A DNA stretch of 64,000 nt from Dicyema japonicum. Lineage: Eukaryota; Dicyemida; Rhombozoa; Dicyemidae. Within the stretch, counting starts at the first letter, position 1; each line of letters begins with the position of its first letter. Made by a program: the position numbers and the translations under genes. Shown one piece after another: positions 12,403 through 22,564 of the stretch. The DNA is taken from assembly GCA_011109175.1 (NCBI GenBank), contig RDEW01000033.1, positions 62,001 to 126,000 of the forward strand, in the 5' to 3' direction. The notes under the pieces are model-generated. The model did no database searches, was not told where the DNA came from, and worked only from the letters and a program-made list of their open reading frames with translations.

Positions 12403-14361
12403 ATGAGAAGGCGAAATACCTATATCACACGTGGATCCTTTAATAAAGAATCCGCCCATGAATGGGTGAGAATTTGTCTACGAAAAGCCAGGGAAGCTTA
12501 CAATTTCCCAGTAGTGCTAGTAGTAGACAATGCTCCATGCCATTCAGGAATTGAAGAAATTGTCAGAGATAATGAATTCATCGGAAATAAATTTTAAATT
12601 TTATAGCCATATGCTCAACCCAATTGAGTATATTTGGTCAGTTTTCAAAGCTGATGTAAAAAGACACATCGCTACAGACATGAAAAATATTTTGGATGGT
12701 GTGAGACAAGAAGCTTTGTCAACTACGGAGTTTCCAGGACCGTTGCACTCCACTAAACGTCTGGTATCTGGACGATTGTATTCTCGGTGGAAGTCCCGAT
12801 GATATTCTCTCCAAAGTTGCATCGATCAGACGTTTGTGTGGAAAAATCGGTCTGGAATTTAACAATGAAAAGTGCGAAGCATTTAATCTGAATTTGAGTT
12901 CCGATTCATTCTACCTTTTTCATAGAAAACTCTGCGATATCATCTCAGGGGTTAGGGAGACTCATATTGATTCTCTCGACTTCCTTGGGTGTGGGATTTT
13001 GGTAAACCGGGTGTGGGAGGGATTGGAAGGCAAGAGGACTAATTTACGTCAGTATGCCGACAGGATGAGTTTTTTGGACCGTCATGTCGCCTTTTTTATG
13101 CTGAAGAATTGTCTCCTTCTCCCAAAACTCATTTTTATTCTACGGGGATCCCCATGCTACGACGAAAAAGACCTTCTATCGTTAATTGATATAGATATCC
13201 GGTCAACGATGAGGTCCATTCTTAATGTTTTGATGATTTGATGGACTGTAGCCTGGTGGTTTGGGTCTTTCTCTTCCATCGGACGTTGCTTTGGGCGCCT
13301 ATTTATCTTCGTTCGGCTCGTCAAGGCGTTTAGTGGATACGGTCCTTCACTCTACTTCCGGACTAAACGTACCGCTGACGCCGTCGGGAGCCTGGGATGA
13401 ATGGATGAATTTGTACCTGAATGCTCCGGCCAATTGTGATAAGCAAAAGTCCTATTTGTTTTGTGTCTTCGAAAAGAAGAAAGAGTCCCTTGAAAAGACG
13501 GAAGATGTAAGAAGGCTTGCCTGCCTCAAAACAGCCAGTTGTCACTCGACGGGGGCCTGGATGAACGCTTATCCATCTGCCGAAATTGGAAACCTGTTGG
13601 ATGATGAGGCTGTGAGAATAGCTACCTCGCTTCGTCTTGGTCTTAAATTGTGTGCCGAAAGAAAATGCCGCTGTGGACGTTGGATCGATCCTTTTGGTTA
13701 TCATCCCTTGTCATGCAAGATGAGTGCGGGTCGTTTCCCCAGGCACTCCTGTCTTAACATGACATTAAAGAATTCCCTTGCCTCTGCTGGACACCATTGC
13801 CTGTTAGAACCTGCTGGTCTTTCCCGAAACGATGGAAAACGCCCTGATGGGATGACGACTTTTCCATTCGCCAACGGACGAAACCTGATCTGGGACGCGA
13901 CGTGTGTTGATACTTATTCCCCGTCTAATTTGGTTGCTTCTGCTTCAGACCCAGGACATGCTTCAAAGCAGGCCGAGGAACGAAAGAGGAGGAAGTACAT
14001 GAGAATTTCGGAGGAGTATCTTTTTGTTTCATTCGCGGTGGAAACGTCAGGAATCCTTGGCCCCCAAGCAGATGAGTTGGTTCGTAAGATCGGCTCCATG
14101 ATTCAAGCTGTGACCAAGGATCCGCCAGAGACTGGTTGGTTCCGAGAACGTATCTCGTTGGCTATTGCTAGGGGAAATAGCATGGCCATTCAGATGCCTT
14201 AATTTAATTTTTCTTTCACTACGGAGTTTCGACTTCAAAAGTTAGAAGAAAGTATAATTAACTCATTATGTATAATCACTCCATCTCTATGCAACACCGT
14301 AATTGCTAGAATTCAGAGGTTAGCCCCATCGGTGTTAAATAATGATGACATGGTTTATTAA
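12403..14361 (+). pseudogene. Tc1/IS630-type DDE transposase, interrupted by a LINE
   Basis: The 5' half reads VVLVVDNAPCHSGIEEI (second catalytic Asp) and SHMLNPIEYIWSVFKADVKR (the NPIE Glu of DDE_3 transposases), with a frame break near 12590. It then stops matching at TTEF (12734). The frame resumes exactly at 14218 as TTEFRLQKLEESIINSLCII and continues RIQRLAPSVLNNDDM to a stop at 14359-14361. The intervening 1.48 kb is a LINE insertion. The N-terminal domain with the first Asp is absent, so the element cannot be autonomous. Repeated GTAAGAACCACTTT blocks just downstream (14391-14430) may be its terminal repeats. Confidence 0.85.
12735..14217 (+). mobile_element. 5'-truncated LINE with YLDD reverse transcriptase end and RPD-type nuclease-like domain
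   Basis: The insertion begins just before the RT catalytic motif VWYLDD (about 12761) and continues IGLEFNNEKCEAFNL, the usual thumb region. A frame break near 13240 leads into a 313-codon open frame (13261-14202). That frame has a Cys/His module, CRCGRWIDPFGYHPLSC, then GRFPRHSCLN, then EPAGLSRNDGKRPDGM and IWDATC. RPD with a later D and a KxxKY helix resembles the PD-(D/E)XK nuclease of R2-like LINEs; this is inference. A 13-bp target-site duplication, ACTACGGAGTTTC, flanks it (12722-12734 and 14218-14230). The 3' UTR is only about 15 bp. Confidence 0.85.
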
Positions 14362-14582
14362 ATAATTTTATTGTTCCACTTTGCTTTTTGTAAGAACCAC
14401 TTTGATTTTAGTAAGAACCACTTTAAACCTGAAATGGTATAGATAAGTCACTTCATGATGGATGAAAACCAACCTCCTTTTCGCGACTACGTACAAAGTA
14501 ATGAAATAAAGAGACATAAGAAACCAGATGTTGTGAATTAAAAAAATGTCAGATACTCAAAGGATCCGTGTTGGAATTCCCT

Positions 14583-14725
14583 TAAAAAAAGAAGTTACAT
14601 TTTTTGATTTCTTTCTTCCTTTCAATGATTAATTATATAATTGTTCTTTACTCTAATAAAATGTGTGTCTTGCCTATGCGGAGCTACAAGTATTATGGCT
14701 CTTTTGAAAAGGCTGTTATTATTTA
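14583..14725 (+). mobile_element. tRNA-derived SINE, copy 3 (5'-truncated)
   Basis: It shares with copies 1 and 2 the TTAAAAAAAGAAGTTA block and the tail GCTACAAGTATTATGGCTCT followed by TTGAAAAGGCTGTTATTATT. The tRNA-like head is missing, as expected for a 5'-truncated insertion. Confidence 0.65.
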
Positions 14726-15117
14726 AAATCAATTAACTCGGTGATAAGATCCTTTAAAGACAACCGAGAAAAAAGATGACTGATTGAGCGCATTTCCCTA
14801 TAATGGAATTCGTTCTCAAACACGAAGCCTACTTACTAACTTATAACTCATTCACGTTATTTGACCTTAAGGATTATAAATAATAAATTTATAAAATACA
14901 ACAAACTATCAGAACGGTCAATCCTAAAAAAGTAACAAAAAACTACCCAATATGTGGAAATAAACATATTCATGTTATTCTTAATATCTTCCATCACAAA
15001 CCCATACTACAGATAAATAAATAAAGTACATCATTTATTGGAGTTTTTCCAACCAAAGAAATCTGCGAGTCATCGCTGCTGGATTGAAGGACTCTGCTCA
15101 ACTTTGAGAGCACACAA
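14726..15117. other. No gene seen
   Basis: AT-rich spacer between a SINE fragment and the 3' end of the WDR18 gene. It probably contains the 3' UTR of that gene. No polyadenylation site could be fixed. Confidence 0.4.
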
Positions 15118-15940
15118 TCACCACTCAGTCCAAAAAACGACATTGTTGACTGGAGAAAGGTGGGGTATCACCCTCAAACAAGACCATACTCCACGAACAT
15201 TCATCCATATCCTGACTGCACAGTCGTCTCCACCAGAAGCCATCACACTTCCATCTCCATTCATAGACATAGATCTCACCCCCTTCCTACAATAACAAAT
15301 AAGCCTTCACTCGTGTCCATACAATCTCCCAATTTTCTGTTCCACTTTCAATATCACTCCAGTAGAAGCTCCAATGAAGAATTCACTCCCAAGTAGGACA
15401 CAAGTGGGCAGTATATCCAAGGGAATAGTCCTCAAAACTTTCTCTAAAAGAAGGTCAACACCTTGTAGAGAATACATTCTTACTTTGCAGGTTCTGTCCA
15501 GTGAAATAGAGGCCAAGAGCCTTCCACAAGGAATAGAGGAAATGTCTATGACAGGAAGCACATGCTCTCTGAAAATAGTCTTTTCATCGACTTTTGTATT
15601 AAAGAGAGAATTTATGCTCCAAGATATGACGAGAGCGTCGTCTGCACAAGAAACGAGCCTGGAATTATTTCCCCAATTTTGAGGCAGTTTATGGTCTGGA
15701 AATGGCCACGTGTCTCAGAAAGTAGGACGCCCGTCCTCATCTAAAAAAATAAATAATATCTTTTACTTCCCAAGTATAAATTGACTTTCCCAAAGCTATA
15801 AACAGAAAATGATTATCCAGAGAAACAGCCAAGGCTGATGGTACGCCAGGAAGTATATTTTTGGAGTTTAAAGACTTTTCAGTGCTATTCTGCACGAGAT
15901 ATGGTTTTTCGTTACCACATGCGAGGATGAGCGAAACCAA
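15118..15940 (-). CDS. WDR18: WDR18/Ipi3 WD40 protein, N-terminus not found
   Basis: WDR18 works with PELP1 and TEX10 in late 60S ribosome maturation. On the minus strand the reading LILACGNEKPYLVQN, then PSALAVSLDNHFLFIALGKS and IYTWE, is a WD blade of this family. A 26-nt intron (about 15740-15765) leads to MRTGVLLSETRGHFQTINCL. The next blade, NNSRLVSCADDALVISWSIN, is in another frame, with a one-base break at about 15671-15680 next to CCCC/TTTT runs. HVLPVIDISS, LLASISLDRTCKVRMYSL and, after a 24-nt intron, MASGGDDCAVRIW follow. The first blade or so is not visible upstream of 15940, and the reading stops about 40 residues short of the human protein end. It is either a gene with a sequence error or a decaying copy. 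Confidence 0.75.
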
Positions 15941-16704
15941 TTACAGTCAAAGAACGTGTTTTTACAAGCTCAGTATTGTACTTTGTTATATTTGTACCAT
16001 TTAAGGGATTCCAACAGCTTATTGTAGATGACTGTGAAGATGACTGAGTAGTATATAATAACTTTCAAATAGTAATAAAATCATCACCTGGGAAGACATA
16101 AGTCACGTTCTTTAAATTTAAAATGCTAAATTATTAATTAAAATTTAAATAATAATTAAATATTTAGTAATCTGGATTTAAAATTTAAATTTTTAAATCA
16201 TTTTATGAACTAGTGATTTTACCTTAGCATTTAATAAGAATAGTTGTGCTAGTTAATCTTAGGATCGCCCTTCTGAAAGCAGTTTTGATCTGACGAGAAG
16301 ATGGTGAGGCTAGTTACTCTTCCTAACAGCCCTCTCTATGAAGTCTTGAACAAAAACATTAAAAACCGTTCTAGATACGAGATCCTTTCAGGAGAGTCAT
16401 CCAGGATTATTTTCTACATTGGATAGGACCTCCCTGTATCGGTCTAGGGTAACTTAGTTGGGAACTCTATCTCTTTTCCTTTTAACGCGGTGATTCTAGG
16501 ATAATTATAATTAATCATAGAAGGGGGTCAAAACATCAAGAATGTTATTAACTTTTTCCGTTCACATGCGAATTTCTGTAGACAATCCGGTTCCCTTGTA
16601 AGGTATCACTGATGACTGCGTTACTCGTCAATTCAGAGATGTAAATTGGAACCTGGAAGCATCTGAATTCTGTCCAGAATTTTTACATTACGTCATCTTT
16701 CAAG
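15941..16704. other. Intergenic, no gene seen
   Basis: AT-rich sequence, with a less AT-rich part at 16250-16700 that may be an old transposon. I could not assign it to a family. Confidence 0.35.
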
Positions 16705-16930
16705 AAACATTAAGAAATACGAAGCGCTACGCGACCGATTCGCGTTCTATCCGATTGTGGTCGAGACAACTGGAGGAATAAGTGGAAAATCGCTTCACTT
16801 CCTAAAGAAACTTGGACACCTAGCTACACTAAAAAGCCACGACGCACGTGAGATCCGATGGCTTCTCCAGTTGATCTCTGTTCCAATCGTGAGAGGCAAC
16901 GCAACGTGGAGTTTATTGACTTTAAAAATT
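16705..16930 (+). mobile_element. YLDD-type LINE, C-terminal fragment
   Basis: The reading YEALRDRFAFYPIVVETTGG, then HFLKKLGHLATLKSHDAREI and SVPIVRGN, matches the end of the LINE at 13261-14202 (SFAVETSGILG to ISLAIARGN). Confidence 0.65.
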
Positions 16931-18645
16931 CAAAATTTTGACCTTTTTTGACTTTATGAAAAATTTATCTATAGAAAAAAATTTATCTGCATAAATTGTT
17001 ACTGAAATACAATTTCTGAATATGCTAGCTGCGTCTTCCTCGGTGAAGTAAGTTTTCCCTGTCATCTTTATCAATTTATAAACCAATATTACATAATATG
17101 GCTGATAAATTGCTCCGTAGTTATTTTAATAGATACTTCTGGCCATGTTTATTTAAAAATTCCATTTCTATCAAAATTATTGTTATTTTTACTTCAATAA
17201 AATTTTTATAATAATTTTCAAGAATTTCAAGACAATCTCCCTTTCTGACCATAATTATTTTACGAAGATAGCCAATTTCAATAAAATTTTCTACTTTTTT
17301 ATGCAAGAAATTTATTAGTGTATTCACATATATTGTAGATAAACCAACTTTACCAAAATCTATAATAAATGAATTTATAAAACTCAAAAATAGCTTCTGT
17401 CAAGTTACCTTTGCACAAATTTTCTACACTTTTGCATAGAAATAAGTAAAACGATATCTTATACTCTCAAACAAGTTTTGTAAAAATTACTGTTCAAGTT
17501 ATGAAGGGAAATCATATTCGACTAAGCATCAATGACCTCTTTGATCCTAGAGTCGGTGAATGGAATGAGAAAATAAGTAGCAACGGTGAAATAGTAATAA
17601 AAATGATAAACCTGTAAGTTTGAAATGTTTATTAGACAGAAGATTCAACAAAAAGCTGTTGTTAAAAAATTCGTGAGTTGATAGAAAATTCACCAGAATA
17701 TTTTTTAATAAGTCTTAACCTTTTCAATGACCTTCCTGATTGAATGTGGTATAACAGTTGATGACACGTTAGTATTTTATTCAAAAACTCGAAAAATTAA
17801 TAAATAAAAAATAAAAATCAATAAATTTTTTGACATTACCCGAAATTTTGACTTTTTTGAGTTTATAACTTTCGATTTATATAATATTTTTGATAAAAAT
17901 CACATTTTTAAAAGTTTTAAACAATTTTAAAAATATATAAATTTTTGACTTTATTGACAAAAATCTCCCTACTAATAATATCTTGTTACTCATCAAAGCC
18001 AGATTTATCAAATATCATGCCAGGCAAGATTTGAGCTCAGACCAGTGCATCCGACACTTCTCTTTGAAACTTCGCATACTAAATGTCTCCTGAATTCATC
18101 ATTCCATTTCAATGTAAACAAGGTCATGAACTTTTATGATAAGAAATGGGTGGGTAAAAGTCAATTGTTAAATTGTAGTTAAATTTAATTCATCGGTTAA
18201 AGTTGGCCGTCCTGAGAAAATGTGAAAGGGAGAGACCAAAGTGAAAGAGTCCTCAAAAATATTTCTAATATCGAGAAATAGTCCTTATATTTAGCATATA
18301 AATCATGACTAATTAATGAAATATTAATTGGAAAAGAAATTAAAAGGCGGTTCTTTTACTCAATAGTTAATGGTGAGTAAACAAAACTTTGCGGTAATCC
18401 TAAATAACATACAATCAATAATTCAAATTGAAATCAATTATCATGAAATGGTTAATAATTATAAGGAATTCAGATTTTAAATTTATTTATTAGTCGTTGA
18501 ACAAATATCGATAAGTTTGATAGTTCAAAATTTAAATTTGAATCAAAAACAGATATTAACTAAAATATTGATATTAAAATAAAATTATAATTTACAAAAA
18601 ATTATATAATTTGGAATAAAATATATTACATTTAAAAATCAGACA
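16931..18645. other. Intergenic, AT-rich, no gene seen
   Basis: About 1.7 kb with long A/T runs. A minus-strand open frame of 88 codons at 17121-17387 has no recognisable family and is very AT-biased, so I do not call it. TTTTTGACTTTAT-like words recur at 16940 and 17940. Confidence 0.4.
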
Positions 18646-20220
18646 ATGAGTGCTGCCAGATGGTTCTATGCTGAACCAATAATATTGATGATAGTTTTGT
18701 CCAATTCACTTCTTCTACTTGTTGTTCAATCCTTGGTATATGAACGGAAGTGCACTGAACTGTACTCGAACTGTTCATTTTTGCACTCGAAACTAAATAA
18801 TTCTGATGACCACTCTAAAAGAATAAAAGTTCAGAGCAGATCTGACATGATTTTGACATACAATTTGCTGCTTTCGTTTGTGACTCCGATTATATGCACG
18901 TTCATCTTTGGACTGCAAATCGACAATGGGAGGTACAAGATCTCATTTGTTTTGCCCATTCTTGGATGTCTTTTAGGAAATTTGCTGTTGATTTTCATCG
19001 GGGAGTATAACTTGGAGCTCAAATTTATTTATTTGTCCTCATTTTTGATGTTTTTATTCGGTGGATCAATCGTGGTCATTATGGCTTGCTTCTCTTTTAT
19101 CACAGTTACCGCCAAAAGTCAGGAATTTTCAGCACGTGTTATTATCGGGGAGATGATGATTGTGATTGGGACTTCCATTGGGAACTCCCTCGGAGGTTAT
19201 TTTGCGGATAATGGACTTTTGCTGAACTCCTTCCTTGTTTCCCTTTCATTTTACGGAATTTCCCTCCTCTATGTGCTTTTTGGGTCACCGGATTATCCAA
19301 ATCCTCTGATCTTTGAAATTGAACGCATGTCTATGACTTTGGAATTAAAGTATTTTTGATTTTTTGTTTTTTTCGTACTTTATTCTTATTCTTAGGCGAA
19401 TGTTCATTTTTCTTCAGGAAAAACACTTTCGTCGTAAATTCATTGTCTCTTACTTGTTGATTTACTCTCTCATTGTATTTGTCACCAACGGTTTCTCGTT
19501 TTTTCGTAATTTTCAGGTTTCACGGCAGTTTCTTATCTGTATTTGGTAAATATGCCTTTTTTGTTGACCAATCAGTTGTATGGACTGGTGTCGTCTATCA
19601 TTGTGGTCTCTGGAGTGGTTCTTGGAATTCTTGGTGCCTATATTTTTATCGGACGTTATAAAATGCTGGAAAGCACGTTTTGTTGTTTGGCCTCTCTGTT
19701 GACGACGATTGGGTTCTTTTTCATGTCGTTAGGACATTCTCGGGATTACGTTTATGTTGGTTAGTCATGTTCCTCTGAGAGTAGGGGCTTTGCTGATTTC
19801 TGGTTTGAGGACGCTCAGTGCTATTTTGAAGTCAATGTTGGCGAAAACTGTGCAGTTTGAGGAAAGGGGTTAATTATTTTGCTAAAATTAGGTCGGTTAT
19901 TTTCGCTTGTGGTTCAATGCCAGAATGTTGTGCTAGTTCTTAGTGGGACTTTGTCCTTCGTTATTTATAATGCGCTTTTGGAGATAAATGCTACGGCTAT
20001 TTGTTACTTCTTTGTGGCTCTCTCATTTATCCTCTTTGCTTTTTTTATGTATTTTTGGTTAATATTTTTAGAGGACATCGATTGTACGAGTTCAGAGTTC
20101 CGCTCAAGTTTTCCGAATTGGAGGATTAAAATATTTTTTATTGCTAATTTTGTAAATTCAAAATTTTATTTTTTAATGACGTTGTTGTTTTTTATTGACG
20201 TTAGTTTTATTGACTTTTGA
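18646..20220 (+). CDS. SLC46-like major facilitator transporter
   Basis: Membrane transporter resembling the SLC46 group (proton-coupled folate and related carriers). The first exon encodes AEPIILMIVLSNSLLLLVVQ, an extracellular loop with Cys residues and NCS/NNS sites, then membrane segments including ILGCLLGNLLLIFIGEY and GEMMIVIGTSIGNSLGGYFA. After a cytosolic loop, an intron near 19352 leads to FIVSYLLIYSLIVFVTNG. A 26-nt intron at about 19491 joins it to FTAVSYLYLVNMPFLLTNQL and LYGLVSSIIVVSGVVLGILG. A 23-nt intron near 19868 joins KTVQFEERG to RLFSLVVQCQNVVLVL. Roughly ten or more hydrophobic segments fit the family. The last segment (20060-20220) is uncertain, and a second GQLFSALTAF-like piece lies just downstream. 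Substrate cannot be told. Confidence 0.7.
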
Positions 20221-20255
20221 TCTTTAAAATATTCACTATCTATGACTATAGGACT

Positions 20256-20385
20256 GGTCAACTATTCTCTGCCTTAACTGCCTTCATTTTTCCTCCACCT
20301 TCTCGGATCTGTGGAAACGTCCGCTTTGAGGTTTTACGTTCATGTTAGCTACTGGTTTCCTTCGGTTGAGAAACTAGAGGTAAAT
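20256..20385 (+). pseudogene. Extra SLC46-like C-terminal piece
   Basis: After an ACTATAG acceptor, the reading GQLFSALTAFIF occurs, followed in another frame by HLLGSVETSALRFYVHVSYW. It resembles the same region as GRLFSLVVQCQNVV in the main gene. It may be the remnant of a second tandem copy or an alternative last exon. Confidence 0.35.
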
Positions 20386-20389
20386 GAAT

Positions 20390-21134
20390 AATTTTATTAG
20401 AATTTGTGAAATATTTTTGGCTCAAAAGCAATATTGTAATTTTTTTTCCAAATTTATTTTTTATGGGAAATAAATTTTTTACTTTCATAATTAAAGTCGT
20501 GCTTTATGTTGCTCAGAGAAAGTAATAGTCAGAGTTGTAGAAATAGCACATTTCTTATCACTGATTGATTTTACTGTAATGCTTATTGATAGTTTTATCT
20601 CACATTAATGTACATGTGAGTAATTAGAGAATTTAGGTTTTAGATTTCATTGAGAATGAGTTAATAATAACTGCTTTGATAAGTTTTCCTGATAATTTGT
20701 CACTTTCCGGTTCCCCTATGCCTCGACGCTTGAATTATGAGTCGTCCAGGGAATCGGATTTGCTACAATCGAAGGATTTTTAAGCAAAAGGCTCTGTTTG
20801 CGATTTTTCAAAGTTGGATACAAACGAAGAGCCTTCGTTCTGTTACACACAAGAAACTATTGGAAGATCATGTGAGTATTCAGAATTTTTCTCATTAGCT
20901 TCTAAAGGGAACAATTCTTTAGATCAGAAGCATTGTTTTGCCTTGTTCAAGACATAAACTAAATCATGATGGAATATGCAATATAAGACATAGATGTCTA
21001 CGTTATCACTTTTCAGGAATTTGTGCTAAAAATAAAAGTTATAAAGCTTATTCAGCACATCTGTTGTTATAAATAATTATGTGGAAATAACGGTGGAAAC
21101 TATTGATTGAGTTAGTGACGGGACTTGTTCACAT
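20390..21134. other. No gene seen
   Basis: AT-rich sequence. Around 20735-20870 there is a short basic open stretch that could belong to the ORF1 of the LINE remnant just downstream, but I cannot show it. Confidence 0.35.
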
Positions 21135-21440
21135 ATGAGGTATCAGGATTTTACCGTTCTATCATTTAATGTCAGAAACTTGAATGATATTTCCAAACGA
21201 ATAATATTATACTTACAGTGCCACTATTGGATTCTTTCAAGAGACTCAAGTCAAGTGTGGATTAGATGAGTACATAATGATTACCGAATTATCTTCCTAC
21301 TTTCTCACCACTAGGCTGGGGTTCGCTATTCACAAAAGTTATTGTAAATCAATCTACAATTGTTATTGTGCGAACGACTGATGATAGCTTCGTGTGTGGC
21401 ACATGAGGTGACTTAATTAGTGTATTTGACATTTAAGTCA
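21135..21440 (+). mobile_element. LINE endonuclease (APE type) remnant
   Basis: The reading QDFTVLSFNVRNLND is the start of an APE-type LINE nuclease. After a frame change it continues with FQETQ-like (FKRLK/ETQVKCG) residues and GFAIHK. Stops in all frames show it is dead. Confidence 0.5.
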
Positions 21441-22048
21441 GACATGAGAAGGGAGTAGACCGTGATAAAACGGTCCAATATTATAGTTGCTCAAAAAGGA
21501 AACGTCTTAGGGATATATTTATCATAATCCTTGAGATTTTTCTAGCGTAGAGGAATAATTTATTTAAATAAAATTCAATGAAATTTCATGTATTCAGTGT
21601 TTCTCCAGTTCAGCCTTGCATAGTAGAAAATTGATAACAGAGTTAGCGATAGAGACATTTATACAATAGTTGCGTCATCAACTCCTCATTCCATCAACCT
21701 GCTGAGATCATTAAAAACATTTAAAGATTCCGTTATTCTTCTTCAAAGAAGACGATGACCTTCTAGTTCTCCAAATTTTGGACCAGATGAAATTCAAATC
21801 CGATATATTGGCGTATTTGACAGTTCTTAGTGTATCTAATTTATCCGAGTTCTCATAGGAAAACAAAACAAGAGGTCACTACTATTTCGAAAAATGAAGA
21901 CAAGTAAGTTATTTCAATTGCTTTCATTAGTAGGGTTTATTATTTTTAATTGCTGAAATATTTTGAATAAATCAGAATTTGTGTAGATTATTATTATTAT
22001 TATTTAAGCCAAAGAAACCCCGTCTTAACCAATAACTAATATTCAGGT
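21441..22048. other. No confident gene
   Basis: AT-rich. It may hold the 5' exons of the C2-like gene whose last exon I place at 22049; an ATG at about 21894 followed by a GTAAG donor is a candidate, but the reading is too short to test. Confidence 0.3.
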
Positions 22049-22371
22049 GATCCCGGCATTTGTTCAGATGGTTTCTCCTTCTTCAATCTCACGATGATAA
22101 TCACTCACCGTGAATCGGGCTTAGAAAGAGCCGAAACCATTAAAGAAAATACCTTAGGAGGACAGTTTTTTTCAATCCCGTCGCAACCTAAACCTCGGGA
22201 ATTTAAGATTCAAATCGTTGATAGAAGAAAAGGAGGAAATACAGTCAAAAAAGGAATGGTAGATTTAACGCATTTCCACATGAATCATAACCGGAAATGC
22301 GCTCTCAATCACGATAGTTTCTTACTGAATATAACACTTTGGAAATTTATTAAAAATATATTTTTTGATTA
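22049..22371 (+). CDS. Possible NT-type C2 domain exon (EEIG/FAM102-like)
   Basis: A single open stretch follows a TTCAG acceptor. FKIQIVDRRKGGNTVKKGMV followed by DLTHF is similar to the KGGK...LGF-DLNLAEF part of the EEIG1/FAM102 C2 domain. DSFLLNITLW near the end fits its last strand. The N-terminal strands are not found and the downstream flank is purely AT-rich, so the gene model is incomplete. Alternatives are an unrelated gene or a retained fragment. Confidence 0.3.
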
Positions 22372-22564
22372 AAAATTTGTTAAAATATTAAAAAATAATT
22401 AAAATTTAATATATCGAAGTGTCAAAGGTGTTGATTTAAAAATATATTATTTATAAAATATGAAAAAGATTAATTTAAAAATATAAAAATTAAATTTTGA
22501 ATTCTGGTTTGTTGTGGGACTTACTATTCTTGATATTATTTAAATCATTTTTATTGTTATGTAG

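Noticed and set aside
17121-17387. Minus-strand 88-codon open frame
   Set aside because: Strong A/T bias, no family similarity, and no splice context; likely chance in AT-rich DNA.
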